Assembly: GCA_052174455.1 (NCBI GenBank)
Contig: JBQMRP010000030.1
Span: 1 to 64,000, forward strand
Length of the DNA: 64,000 nucleotides
DNA from: Arsenophonus sp052174455
Lineage (GTDB): Bacteria > Pseudomonadota > Gammaproteobacteria > Enterobacterales > Enterobacteriaceae
Direction: 5' to 3'
Under the pieces are notes generated by a model. That model searched no databases. It was not told the DNA's origin and saw nothing but the letters and a program-made list of their open reading frames with translations. Below, piece after piece: positions 22,090-33,070 of this stretch (position 1 is its first letter; every line of letters begins with the position of its first letter). The translations under genes were made by a program, and so were the position numbers.

Positions 22090-23047
22090 TTACTGTTTTT
22101 CAGTCAGTCGTTTTTCAATTGCATTAAATAACATACCTGTGATTGATATATCCGAAAATGCTGCTTCAATTTCACGTATACAGGTAGGACTAGTGACATT
22201 AATTTCAGTTAAGCGATCACCAATAATATCTAACCCAACGAAAATTAATTTTTTTTTTTAAAATAGGTGCGACCGTTCTGGCAATTTTCCAATCACTTTT
22301 GGTTAATGGTCTCGCTTCAGGATACCCACCGGCGGATAAATTTCCTCGCGTTTCACCTTGAGCTGGAATACGAGCTAAACAATAAGGAACTGGTTCACCA
22401 TCGATAACCAATACCCTTTTATCTCCTTGTTTAATAGCAGGTAAATAATTTTGAGCCATACAGAAACGCTTCTCATGTTGGGTTAATGTTTCAATAATGA
22501 CACTAATATTAGGATCGTCTTTCATTAGACGAAAAATAGACGCGCCACCCATTCCATCGAGAGGTTTAAATATGACATCACCATATTTTTGATGGAATTC
22601 ACGCAGTTTTTTATTGTTTCGAGTTACTAGCGTTTCAGGTGTTAACTTAGAAAACCAAGCAGTAAATAGCTTCTCGTTACAATCCCGCAAGCTTTGAGGT
22701 TTATTGACAATTAAAGTACCTGCTTGTTCTGCTCTTTCAAGGATATATGTAGAATAAACATATTCAATATCAAAAGGGGGATCTTTACGCATTAAAATAA
22801 CATTAAGATTTTTCAGAGCAATGTCTTGTTCAACACTAAATTCATACCATTGTGCAGTATCTTGTTTAATGTTAACTAGTTGTTTGGTATGTCCGTATGC
22901 TTCACCTTGTAATAAATATAGGTCGTCCATTTGTATATAGTGAATTTCATATCCACGGCGTTGTGCTTCTAATAGCATAGCGAAACTACTATCTTTTTTA
23001 ATTTTTATGGTTGATATGGGATCCATTACAATACCTAATTTGATCAT
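22090..23047 (-). CDS. gshB: Glutathione synthetase, with a +1 frameshift in a poly(A) run
   Basis: GshB joins glycine to gamma-glutamylcysteine with ATP to give glutathione. It is an ATP-grasp enzyme acting as a cytosolic tetramer. The first 268 residues are intact and collinear with E. coli GshB (316 residues): MIKLGIVMDP at the start, KPLDGMGGASIFR at 161-173 and RIPAQGETRGNLSAGG further on. A run of 11 A on the coding strand (22249-22259) then shifts the frame and a stop follows at 22217, giving 276 residues. With 10 A the frame would continue FVGLDIIGDRLTEINVTSP through to a normal end at 22090, about 318 residues. That downstream part has no stop and conserves the C-terminal ATP-binding loop. 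Transcript slippage on the run could restore it (inference). The start is ATG after AAGGAG. Confidence 0.93.
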
Positions 23048-23053
23048 TTTGTC

Positions 23054-23830
23054 TCCTTAACCAAGATCGTAGAAATAAACTTGTAATTTTGTTATTTGTA
23101 GTTAATGCAATAGTTTTTGTTCTTAATATTTTAGGACCAAAAATAGAATATTAGTAAATTGCTAATCAGTTGTCATTATGATTTCATTTAGAAAAAGACC
23201 TATCTCTTTTTAGTCAATGAGAAAACGAATTATATTTACCGGTTGCGAAGAGTATTAATACTTGATTAGATTTTAAGGTAGAGATTAATTTTAATACATT
23301 ATTTTTCTCTACGCATCAATCTTAAAGAGATATAACTGGACGAATTAAGGAGGTTTTGTTAAGTTTATATTATTTATATTAAAAAATAAGTATAACTTTT
23401 CCATTGTTGTTTCTTTTTACTGAGTTATTTAGGTATAATTTAATATTATACTACTCTGAAAGAGTAGAATATGATATTGACTCTAAGTTCTACTAATTTT
23501 ATAATAGTAAATTCTATTTTCCTCGCGAGAAATGACTTGTCTAAGATTGAGATCTAATGAAAGAATTCCCTGTTTAAGATTGTCGCTAGCCAGGAACTAT
23601 GAACTTTAACTGACTTTTTATTAGCTTCAAGTATTTGCCTGATAAAAATAGAATTAGTGCTATCAAATAATTCAATATTTTGTTATAAACTCATATGTAT
23701 AACTCAACTAACTTAGTTAGTGCTTTATTACTTATTGTATTATTATACTTGATTCTAATAATTTAGGATGATAGGTTAGAATAACGTGCATTCATAAGTC
23801 ACGTTTTCTTGAAGCTTATTATTAGCAAAA
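23054..23830 (-). pseudogene. rsmE: rsmE pseudogene
   Basis: Immediately upstream of gshB, the minus strand carries fragments of the 16S rRNA m3U1498 methyltransferase RsmE in order. They are KKSVKVHSSW (about 23600), then SRGKIEFTIIKLVELRVNII (about 23500), KKKQQW (about 23400), and at the end FTNILF--LVLKY-EQKLLH followed by LQVYFYDLG (23054-23160). The family counterparts are [35 protein letters not shown] and [30 protein letters not shown]. Many stops and frameshifts occur. rsmE-gshB is the ancestral operon order. Confidence 0.75.
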
Positions 23831-23949
23831 ATTGTATTTATAATAGAGATGCTAAAATAGCCTAGTAATATCTCTTGTTAGCTATTGATTTTCATTTATT
23901 ATTTTATTTACTAATTTACAAAAATTTTCTTATAATCGAATGATTATTA

Positions 23950-23979
23950 ATCATCTCTTCTTGGAAGAGATGATTTTTA
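23950..23979 (+). terminator. Strong hairpin with T tail
   Basis: A perfect 11-bp stem ATCATCTCTTC / GAAGAGATGAT with a 3-nt loop is followed by five T. It is a good intrinsic terminator for plus-strand transcription. It lies just upstream of the rsmE remnant, so it probably ended a lost plus-strand gene, perhaps endA, which precedes rsmE in E. coli. Confidence 0.5.
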
Positions 23980-24089
23980 TAATTCAGATTTAAATTTGAA
24001 CTAATCTTTTATACAATTGTAATAGAGTTTATTTCCTAATATTTAATTTGAGTAATTTCTGGTTATATAACCAGACATATCAATGTTGA

Positions 24090-26010
24090 CTAATCTCAAT
24101 ATTCTAACTAGAATTAATAATGGCTTTGCAGATTATCTTCTATGCATCCATTAGATTTCTCAACTATATCATTTTATTTGAGGATGAAAATGCGGGTTAA
24201 GGTATTCTACACCAAGCTCCGTACATAAACACTCTAATCTCTGTTTTCCAGAGCCTGAACATTTTTGCAGACAAAAATGTGATCTGTAAATTCTTTTTTA
24301 TTATCTATAAATATCCGATAGATAATTATTGGATATCCTCGATTAAAATCATATAAGAAGCATCAAGTATTAATCACGGTCTTGGTATTGTAAAGGTGGA
24401 TAAAACTCATTGAGTGACGCGATCTATACCTATGAAAAGATAACGTCATAAAGTTTTATTTATATTTGCGGAAGATATTTAACATCTACGTGCAAATAAG
24501 GATGCTCGTAGCTTTTCCTTAGCTAATTTTAGCTAGATTTCCACTTCATAACTGCATAAACAGCGATACAGGTCAGATTGAGATATAACGGGTTTAGGAA
24601 TTCGCGTGACTGCTAGCAGATCATTAAGATGGAGAAAATATTTTTGCAGGAAAATGCCTACATCTTCCTGAGCTAGCAATAGCAGCATCAGTAAACTATG
24701 GAGAATTATAGCTATGATTAATTAGATTATATTGGTAAAAGTTATTACTTTACTCGTAAAGCAATTTGTAGCCACCTCTCTACATTCAATTGTTGTGATT
24801 TTAAGCAATTTTCTCCAGTTTAGTTAATTCGATAAATAAAACGATTCAATAATATGGAATCTATTCAATCATCTTTTAATCAGTTAAAATAACTGTTCAA
24901 AGTTTAAATGTAGAATTCATTTTATTAATAATCTCTGATTCTAATATTATTAGAGATTGTTGGTAACTTCATGCTCACTGGCAAAGAGGTTTCTTATCAT
25001 TTAGCTCCCATCTGAGTAAAGAATGGGTTCTTTATTTATGATAATCTCAAGAAAACAGCTAACACACTTTGCATTAAACTATTCAAGAATCTCATCGTTC
25101 ACATAACTTCTTTCAATCTTTGTCGATTAAGTTCTAAATTCATTTTTTATCTCCTCCTTTCCCGCGCGTTTTTACCTTTTCTATGTAGAAAACAATGCTT
25201 CTCTTTAAAAGATTAAGGGAAAATGTTTCATCGACTTCAATAATACTATTTAGTGCATTTATGTTGCCAGTGTGTGTCGCCGCTGAAGTAAGAAAATAGT
25301 GACGCCCATATTAAACGCTGTTTTAAATCAATGCCTGTTTGTTTCGCTGACTCTAGTAAAGTCAAACTATTTAACATATATTGCAGATAACTAAAGCATT
25401 TATTCTTATGATCTAGTTTTATTAGAGAACTTCCAGTAAGATTCTTAAATATTTTCTGCAATAAGATAAATTATAACAAAATATAGCTGTAACCCTAATG
25501 AATGTCCACAGTAGACAATATGTTCACTGTGATAATATAAGTATGATGAAATGAAATAAGTTACTTCAATGTATGAAGCAATATTATCCGATAATTTGTT
25601 GCCGAGCTAATTAATTAGATACAGTTTTAGATATTGGTATGGAAGTAAGGAGAGAATCTATTTGATTTATATGACTATTTGTGTTTTCATTGCAATCTCT
25701 GTTCTGTAACAAAAATCCTTCATATAGGATAAGGGATTTCTACCAATAACCTTTGCTAACATAGTTAAGGTTAATATCATCTCGTTTTCACTATTTAGCA
25801 ACGGTAAGTTTTTGATACCTCATAACGCTTAACTAAAGTATCTGCAGGCTCTTCGCTTGCCTGAAGAGCAGCTCTGATTTTTAGGTATTATAGTTACCTG
25901 AAGATGGAGCTTTATTATCATGATAATTTTCAAAATTATCAGCTTAGTAGCTATATTGTCAATGAATATGGCTATACGATGAAGTAGGTTCTATGTAATG
26001 GTCCTAAGAC
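24090..26010 (-). mobile_element. IS481-family element interrupted by IS1595, dead
   Basis: The 5' part (about 25775-26010) and the 3' part (24090-24730) of an IS481 element flank an IS1595 copy. Minus-strand reading of the 3' part gives YFLHLNDLLAVTR and DLYRCLCSYEVE (24540-24680), the counterpart of LDDLLAVTREF..P.vSRSGLDRCLRRHGV. Both halves meet the insertion at the segment encoding the RDDVEDHSH-like stretch. Confidence 0.65.
24735..25765 (-). mobile_element. IS1595 (ISXO2-like) element, dead, inside IS481
   Basis: This copy is close in sequence to those at 7290, 45885 and 50829. The end motif ggtaaaagttattactttactcgtaaagc marks the left edge near 24740, and cctttgctaacatag the right edge near 25750. 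It lies in the same orientation as its host IS481. The longest open stretch is about 70 codons. Confidence 0.65.
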
Positions 26011-26760
26011 CAAAGAATTTAGATAATTATTGATTTAATATTAAAAATAGTTAGTGAGGAGGGAGATGGTTTCCGTGCTCTTTTTAAGAGCTATTTTTCC
26101 ACAGTCTTAAGGAACTGTTTGATCTTTAGTAAGTATTTTAAACGTATAAAACGATTAAATCATTTCTAAAGAAATTTTATATATCTATTTGATACATGAG
26201 CAGTGAATTGAAGTAAATAAAATATTAATAATAAACTAGTCATCAATAAATTAATTATAGTTTTAATTTTTTTAATTCTTGAATAAGAATTAAAAGCACT
26301 GTTTTAATTTTAAAAATATTGTTGTTTTATTTTAAATATTAGATATTTTAATAGAAAAATAATAGTTATTATTTATTTAATAAAAGTTAAATAAGGAAAA
26401 TTAGGATTTAATCCTATTAAACTCATTAAAGTAAAAAACTAATTTTTTAATCTAAATGATTAAATGTAGTTATTAATTATTAGTTAAATATAAACTATGA
26501 AAGATAGTGATTAAATAATTTTAATTTTATTAAAATTATTTTATTAGAGTTGTTTATAACAAATTGCTAATTTTATTAGTTGCTAATAGTAACTGTATAA
26601 ATTATGGTTTAATCTGAATTTATTAAAAGATACTTTTATAGTTAAATAACTCATGAGGTATTGACAAGTAAGGTAACTTCTTAAGTTAACAACTTACTCT
26701 ATAAATAAAAATAACTAACATAATTATCTGTTAACAACTTTTTTTTGAAAAAAATCTTTA
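26011..26760. other. AT-rich spacer downstream of arcD
   Basis: No gene is recognisable in 750 bp of extremely AT-rich DNA. In E. coli folM follows ydgI, but I see no trace of it. Confidence 0.45.
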
Positions 26761-26761
26761 A

Positions 26762-28156
26762 TTAAATATTAAGTAAATACCAAAGTGCTGGTATAGAAGA
26801 GAAAACAATCATTGTTATAGAGCTTCTTTCTAATAGATTAAGTGGTTTATTATTATTTTGATTTTTAGCATAAAGAAAGATAAATAAGCCAGGCATGTAA
26901 AGAATAACAGATAAAAGTAGATTAATTACTCCTGAAGCATAAAATAACCATAAACCATATAAATTGGTTATTGTACCAATAATAAATAATCTTTTATTAG
27001 CATGCTCAAAAGAGATTTTGATTAAAAAAGCACCTACTAAAAAATAAGGAACTAAAATCATTTCTGAAGCTATTATTAATAGAATATTGTAGTTGCTACC
27101 ATTCAAGCAAATTAATATTAATGCTAACTGTACGGCTCCGTTTGTAAACCAAAGAGATGGGGAGGGGGTGTTATTTTTATTTTGACATTTAAATATTTTA
27201 GGAAATGAGCCATCAAGCGAGGCTATATAAGGAATTTCTGTTGCCATTATTGTCCAACTTAAATAAGTACCGCAAACAGAAACAATTAAACCTACTGCAA
27301 TGATAATCTCACCATAATTTCCAATCATATTGATCATAAGTGATGCCATAGAGGGATTTTTCATTTCAGAGAATTCTGATCTTGGAACGATTCCTAAGGA
27401 AAGTAAAGTAATTAATATATAAATAGTTAAGGCTGAAATTACGGCAAGTAATGTTGCTAAACCAACATCTTTACGTCTTTGAGCACGCGCTGAAACAACC
27501 ACTGCCCCTTCGATACCAATAAATACCCATAGTGTAATTAGCATAGTATTTTTAACTTGTTGCCAAATTGATATACCCATTTCAATACCGGTAAAATCAA
27601 ATTTAAAGATATCTATCTTAAACGCAAAAATAGCTAATATGATAAATAGGCTAAGAGGAATTAATTTAGCCAAAGTTGCTAATTTATTGATCTCGATGGA
27701 AGTTTGTATACCTTTTAATATTAACCAATGAGTGATCCATAGAAAGATAGATTCCCCGATCAAAGATTGCCAAGTGTTACCATCACCAAAAATGATATTA
27801 TCTGAGTGATCAGTAAAAAAACTCAGGGTTGTAAAGACGATAACTAAATAAGAACCATTAGCGATAACAGCACATAACCAGTATCCCCAGGCTGAACAAA
27901 AACCAACCAGTTCGCCAAATCCTTCTTTAGCATAAGAGTAGATTCCTCCATCTAAATCAGGTCTAATACGTGAAAGCAATAGTAAAGATATAGCAAAAAA
28001 TAAAATACCGATACTTGTAATACTCCAACCTATCATAAGTGCTAAGGGGCTAGCAATTTCAGCCATATTTTGTGGCAAACTAAAAATACCTGCTCCAATC
28101 ATTGAGCTTAATACTAATGCGGTTAAAGCGGTCAAATTTAATTTTTTATTATTCAA
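26762..28156 (-). CDS. arcD: Arginine:ornithine antiporter (APC family)
   Basis: This inner-membrane exchanger takes up arginine and exports ornithine. The 464-residue protein matches E. coli ArcD/YdgI (460 residues) from end to end. It has the APC signature SSMIGAGIFSLPQN at 17-30 in the first membrane segment, RPDLDGGIYSYAKEGFGELV near 65-84, and VFIGIEGAVVVSARAQRRKDV in the middle. About 12 hydrophobic segments are evident. The start is TTG, spaced 8 bp from AGGA; no suitable ATG is near. Upstream, ydgH has been replaced by IS debris, but the divergent order with pntAB is kept. No arginine deiminase genes are in view, so it may serve simple arginine or ornithine exchange with the host or a partner symbiont (inference). 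Confidence 0.92.
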   Translation of the reverse strand: MNNKKLNLTALTALVLSSMIGAGIFSLPQNMAEIASPLALMIGWSITSIGILFFAISLLLLSRIRPDLDGGIYSYAKEGFGELVGFCSAWGYWLCAVIANGSYLVIVFTTLSFFTDHSDNIIFGDGNTWQSLIGESIFLWITHWLILKGIQTSIEINKLATLAKLIPLSLFIILAIFAFKIDIFKFDFTGIEMGISIWQQVKNTMLITLWVFIGIEGAVVVSARAQRRKDVGLATLLAVISALTIYILITLLSLGIVPRSEFSEMKNPSMASLMINMIGNYGEIIIAVGLIVSVCGTYLSWTIMATEIPYIASLDGSFPKIFKCQNKNNTPSPSLWFTNGAVQLALILICLNGSNYNILLIIASEMILVPYFLVGAFLIKISFEHANKRLFIIGTITNLYGLWLFYASGVINLLLSVILYMPGLFIFLYAKNQNNNKPLNLLERSSITMIVFSSIPALWYLLNI

Positions 28157-28489
28157 AGAAATATCCTAAAATATATTTGTCATAATTTAGTTTATTTCAC
28201 TAATAAAATTTTTTATTTATAAAAACCAAATTGACAAAATTAAACAGAAAGAAAAATTTAGTAAAAATTTACGGTTATGAAATATGATTTACAATTGTTA
28301 AATATGCATAAAGAAAAAATATTCGTTTTTTATAAAAATTATTTATAGATTTTATCTATAGTTAAAAAAACGAATAATTTAGTCCATTAAAATGCTTAGT
28401 TATCTAAGAATAATATATTATTGTAATTTTATTATTAATAGAAATTAATACTAATTATAATGCTACTGTCATTATCTTAGGTTGACGTG
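28157..28489. other. AT-rich region upstream of arcD
   Basis: This should hold the arcD promoter. Several AT-rich -10-like hexamers exist but none stands out. No trace of ydgH is seen. Confidence 0.35.
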
Positions 28490-29905
28490 AGTTATATTAG
28501 CAAATTTGGTGTATGACAATTAGGGTAAGCTCTGCAATGATGCTTCATGAATCAGTTCTTCACTTTTAAATTTGACGTTATTACCACTAAGAGTCAGTAG
28601 ATCAAATCCCTTTAATTCGGTTCTAATTTTTCTGAGAATATGAGAGAGATCGGCTCAAATATCATTGAAATAGTTGTTTTTCTTTAAGCACAGTATTTTG
28701 CGCATCGGCTTTCGTATCCTCACTATCGCAAAAGTTAATTTAATCCGAATTCATCGTTCTTGTTTATACTAGTGTACTAACGGGAAGGCACAGAATTCCA
28801 GCAGCTCTTCTCGCTCTTTTTCAAGCTTATTCATCGCTGCAAGATGCTTCATAAAAACCTTACTAATAGACATCAATAACTTTATTATCGGTATCACAGA
28901 TCTCTGTTAGCTAGTGGGGGAACTTCACGAAGCTAAATTTTAACTTTCAGTCTTGAATGATTTTGAAAAGTGAAACCAGCATATCAGCTATTTTATCTAC
29001 TCAACAAGATTGGTGTTGCGTGCCAGGAATATTTTACCATTGCATTTCAAAAAACTAAAAATCACCATTTTCCGTAGCAAATCAGGAAATATGGTTTAAG
29101 GGGCACTACCGCTCGCGCAGTCATCCAGAAGTTCGGCCTAGCAATTTTTAATTTTTAATAACGATCCTTGATCGAAACAAGCTCTTTACATCCGTCCTCA
29201 GTACCACCAATATAACTATCAGGCAAAGGCGATTAGTTTGCCTGATAGGAGTTAATCTCTATGCTATTAGCACAAAATAAACGTAGCGTGATCACTTAAA
29301 TCAGACAGTCGCCATGCCTGCGTTTTCAAGTCATCGGTCTTTCAGTCTACTGATGGAGGTGTTTTCTGCAGAGAGACCATGCGATTTTTACTGAGAACTT
29401 CTCCAGAGCTTCGTGAAAATCACCGGTAGAGAATCCCGTAAAGATTACGCAGCCATAGTAGCAACTCTTTGTTGCTTTTGTACGCTTTAGATAAAAAACA
29501 AGGAGCTATTGAAGAATATTCTATTGTTGCTATAACTCCCTAACTTTAGGCAATTTAATCTCAAGTATGCCATACCATTCTGTATGGAGTTCGCTGCAGC
29601 ACATAATTGTTACGGACAACGCCATTTGATCCATGTGGATAAGGTGGCGAAGTTCAGCATCTTGTCTAGCATAGCAGCTTTGATCTCCACCTCAACAAGC
29701 GGGTGCCTATTATAACTACCTAACACCATTATGAATGCGTTCATGGAAAGGATTAGAGGTAATATTTGGTTTTAGGGATATCTCTAGGGTAGACTTTTAT
29801 GGCATATCATTTCTCTGTTGTTAAGATTATCCACAAAATCAATCAAACAGGATACGCCATTATCTCTAAAACTCTATACGCTAGAATTAAGCATAACTCT
29901 ATAAA
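28490..29905 (-). mobile_element. IS256/mutator-family element, near full length, dead
   Basis: The end motif (tatattagcaaatttggtgtatg) lies near 28490-28515, and the start motif (aactctatacgctagaatt) near 29870. It aligns along its whole length with the copy at 43630-45020. An IS481 start begins within about 40-60 bp to the right. Confidence 0.7.
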
Positions 29906-29934
29906 AATAAACACACTTTTTCTTAGCTTTTTTA

Positions 29935-30197
29935 GTTAGATTTCTGCTTCCTAATCATTATATAGACATTTATCGGATACTTCTATTCATCGAGTGTGGC
30001 TATTTATGGGTATAGTTGATGCCAAGATATCCTAATTATTAGGTTTCATCATCAAGTAACTACAACACATAAAATTACAGCTGCTCTTCAGGCCAAAACC
30101 TATATCTACTTTAGCTAAGTGTTATAAGTATAGTAAAATTATCTCTTCTAAAGAGAAAAATAAAATGATATTGATAATCATCTATGTTGGTAAAGGA
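29935..30197 (+). mobile_element. IS481-family remnant, 5' end only
   Basis: This matches the first 230 bp or so of the other IS481 copies (atatagac start near 29960, gtatagttgatgcc near 30010). It ends at the shared internal site where IS1595 is inserted. The distal part is missing beyond the IS1595. Confidence 0.6.
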
Positions 30198-31195
30198 TAT
30201 CGATAAAAATCCCTTATTTTGCATGAAGAGTTTTTGTTACAGAGGTTGTGATAAAAAGTAAATAGTTATAAATTAAAGATTTTCTTTCTTTAGTCCCTGT
30301 TAAAATAAATTGCATCTCATTAATTGTCTCGGCGATAATTTATCGGATAATCTCGATTAATGCATTAAATCAATTTATTCTACTTTATCTTATCCAGATA
30401 TTATCACAGTGAATATCTTATCCGCTGAGAAGGGATTTATTAGGGTTATAACGATATCGTTGCAAAATTTTCTAATTGCAGGAAAAATATTTAACAATCT
30501 TACTGGGAAGTTCTCTAGCAAAACTACATTAAAAGAATAAATAGTTTAGTTATCTGCGATGTATCTTGAATAGATATACTTTATAGGAGTCATAAAGTGT
30601 ATATCCACTGATTTGAAAACAGTGTTTAAATGGATTGCTGTTTTCTTGCTTTAGCATCGGTAGTTAACATAAATGCACTAAGTGGTATTTTTAAATTAAC
30701 GAAATATTTCCTCATAAGTTCTTTAAAGGGAAGTGTTGTATTTCAAATAGGAAAAGTAAAAATATAGGAGAAGAAGAAGATAAAAGAAAAGAATAAATTG
30801 CGATCTTAATTGATCCTAGATTGAATAGAGTCATCTGAGTGATCAGATTCTTGAAGAGTTTAATTCAGAGCTTATTAGCCGTTTTTTTTGAGCTGATTAT
30901 CGATAAAAAGTTCATACTTTGCTCAGATGAAATAAAGTGTTATGAATTTCTATGGAGCATGAAATTAGTCACTATCGTCTAATAAGAATTAGGTAATTAT
31001 AAAGTTCTTGGTAAGAAATCCAGATTAAAAATCTGAACGATTATTCAGTCAATTAAAAGGATGATTAAATAAATTCAATCATAATATAGTCGCTTATTTA
31101 CTGAATTATCTGCTTGGAGAAGATTATTTGAAACAAAAATAATTGAAATGAAGATATGATTACAATTGCTCTGCAAAAAAGCAACAATCTTTACC
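30197..31195 (+). mobile_element. IS1595 (ISXO2-like) element, dead, inserted in IS481
   Basis: This plus-strand copy starts with ctatgttggtaaagg near 30202. It aligns with the 11830-12830 copy, including the decayed DETFF-like and C-terminal regions, and ends in tttaccaaaagataa near 31190. It lies in the same orientation as its IS481 host. Its right end is about 330 bp before pntA. Confidence 0.65.
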
Positions 31196-31525
31196 AAAAG
31201 ATAATCTAATTATTAGATTTATTAACAATAATACCCCATTTTTTTTATAAAAAACACTAATTTAGTTGAATACTAATTGTTTTTGCTAATTTATTTTTAT
31301 TAATTAATATTAAGTTTCGAGATATTGACTGATGTAATTTTTTGACAAAAAATTAATTTTTTTCGTGGAAATCCGATAGATTATGGTTCATGATTATTAT
31401 TTTAGTAGGTTTTAATAATGTTAATGTTTTTTTCACTTAATATGACAGATATGTATAATATAATTAGATATGTTTATAGGAAAGAAGCATCAAGTAATTT
31501 TACTTTGAACTAGAAGGGATAATTT
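31196..31525 (+). promoter_or_regulatory. Upstream region of pntAB
   Basis: This AT-rich spacer must contain the pntAB promoter. A TTGACA hexamer occurs at 31343-31348, but no good -10 box lies 16-18 bp after it. AAGGGA before the pntA start is a good ribosome-binding site. Confidence 0.35.
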
Positions 31526-33061
31526 ATGCATATTGGTGTACCAAAAGAAAGAATTACTAATGAAACACGCATTGCAGTAACCCCATTAACAGTAAAGCAG
31601 TTAATTAAATTAGGTTTTTCTGTTGTCGTTGAACAAGAGGCTGGTTATCTTGCTAATTTCGAAGATGTTGCTTATGAGCAAGCTGGTGCTAAAATTGTTG
31701 AGCAACAATCTGTATGGAATACAGATATTATTTTAAAAGTTAATGCCCCTCTAGAAGCTGAAATTATACTTATTAAAGAGGGGTCGATACTGATTTGCTT
31801 CATTTGGCCAGAACAGCGGCCAGATTTAATGCAAAAATTAGCAGCTCGTAAAATTACCGTATTAGCAATGGATACAGTGCCACGTATTTCCAGAGCGCAG
31901 TCACTTGATGCGTTAAGTTCTATGGCTAATGTTGCAGGTTATCGGTCGGTGGTAGAAGCAGCTTATCAATTTGGACGTTTTTTTACTGGCCAAATTACTG
32001 CAGCCGGCAAAGTGCCGCCAGCTAAAGTGATGGTTATTGGTGCAGGAGTTGCTGGTTTAGCAGCGATAGGTACAGCAGGTAGGCTAGGAGCTATTGTGTG
32101 TGCATTTGATACCAGGGTAGAAGTAAGAGAGCAAGTACAAAGTATGGGGGCTGAGTATCTTGAATTGGATCTTAAACAGGAAGATTTAGCACGTAGTGAC
32201 ATTTATGCTAAAGAGATGTCTGAGGCTTTTATTCAAGCGGAAATGTTTTTACTTGCTAAGCAAGTAAAAGAGGTGGATATTATTATTACCACCGCATTTA
32301 TACCAGGAAAACCTGCGCCAAAATTGATTACCAAAGAGATGGTTAATTCGATGAAGTCTGGTAGTGTAATTGTTGATTTAGCAGCGAAGTCTGGCGGTAA
32401 TTGTGAATTAACCAAGGCAGATAAATTAATAGTTACTGATCATGAGGTTAAAATTATTGGTTATACTGATTTACCAAGTCGTTTACCAACCCAATCCTCG
32501 CAATTTTATGCGACTAATATCGTTAATTTAATTAAGCTACTTTGTAAAGAAAAGAATGGTAAACTAATCATTAACTTTGATGATATTATTATACGCGCTG
32601 TCACTGTTATTAAAGAAGGGGAAATTACCTGGCCATCCCCTCCTATCCCAGCATCTCAACAACCGCAAACAAAAAATCAACTGATAAAATATGAAGAAAA
32701 ACTAGCAGAAAAAAAAATTTATTTTTGCTTAAAATATATCTCTCTATTATTGACAATTATACTTTTTAGTAGTTTTGCACATATAGCACCTAAAGAATTT
32801 CTTTCTCATTTTACCGTGTTTACGTTGGCGTGCATTATTGGCTACTACATAGTATGGAACGTTAGCCATTCACTGCATACACCGCTTATGTCAGTAACTA
32901 ATGCGATTTCTGGTATTATTGTAGTAGGCGCATTGCTCCAAATTGGTAGTGGCGGTTGGGTCACTTTTTTCTCATTTATTGCAGTACTTATAGCTAGCAT
33001 CAATATTTTTGGTGGATTTACAGTCACACAACGTATGCTGAAAATGTTTCGTAAAGGATAA
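31526..33061 (+). CDS. pntA: NAD(P) transhydrogenase, alpha subunit
   Basis: PntA carries the NAD(H)-binding domain and part of the membrane domain of the proton-pumping transhydrogenase, which uses the proton gradient to drive NADPH formation from NADH. Its 511 residues match E. coli PntA (510). MHIGVPKER starts the protein, RAQSLDALSSMANVAGYR lies at 123-140, the Rossmann motif GAGVAGLAAIG at 172-182, and four membrane helices occupy roughly 400-511. The linker around 380-400 is present. pntB follows after 9 bp. In E. coli the pair supplies a large share of NADPH. Its retention matches a need for reducing power, alongside glutathione and peroxide defence genes in this window. Confidence 0.97.
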   Translation: MHIGVPKERITNETRIAVTPLTVKQLIKLGFSVVVEQEAGYLANFEDVAYEQAGAKIVEQQSVWNTDIILKVNAPLEAEIILIKEGSILICFIWPEQRPDLMQKLAARKITVLAMDTVPRISRAQSLDALSSMANVAGYRSVVEAAYQFGRFFTGQITAAGKVPPAKVMVIGAGVAGLAAIGTAGRLGAIVCAFDTRVEVREQVQSMGAEYLELDLKQEDLARSDIYAKEMSEAFIQAEMFLLAKQVKEVDIIITTAFIPGKPAPKLITKEMVNSMKSGSVIVDLAAKSGGNCELTKADKLIVTDHEVKIIGYTDLPSRLPTQSSQFYATNIVNLIKLLCKEKNGKLIINFDDIIIRAVTVIKEGEITWPSPPIPASQQPQTKNQLIKYEEKLAEKKIYFCLKYISLLLTIILFSSFAHIAPKEFLSHFTVFTLACIIGYYIVWNVSHSLHTPLMSVTNAISGIIVVGALLQIGSGGWVTFFSFIAVLIASINIFGGFTVTQRMLKMFRKG

Positions 33062-33070
33062 GGAGTTTAA

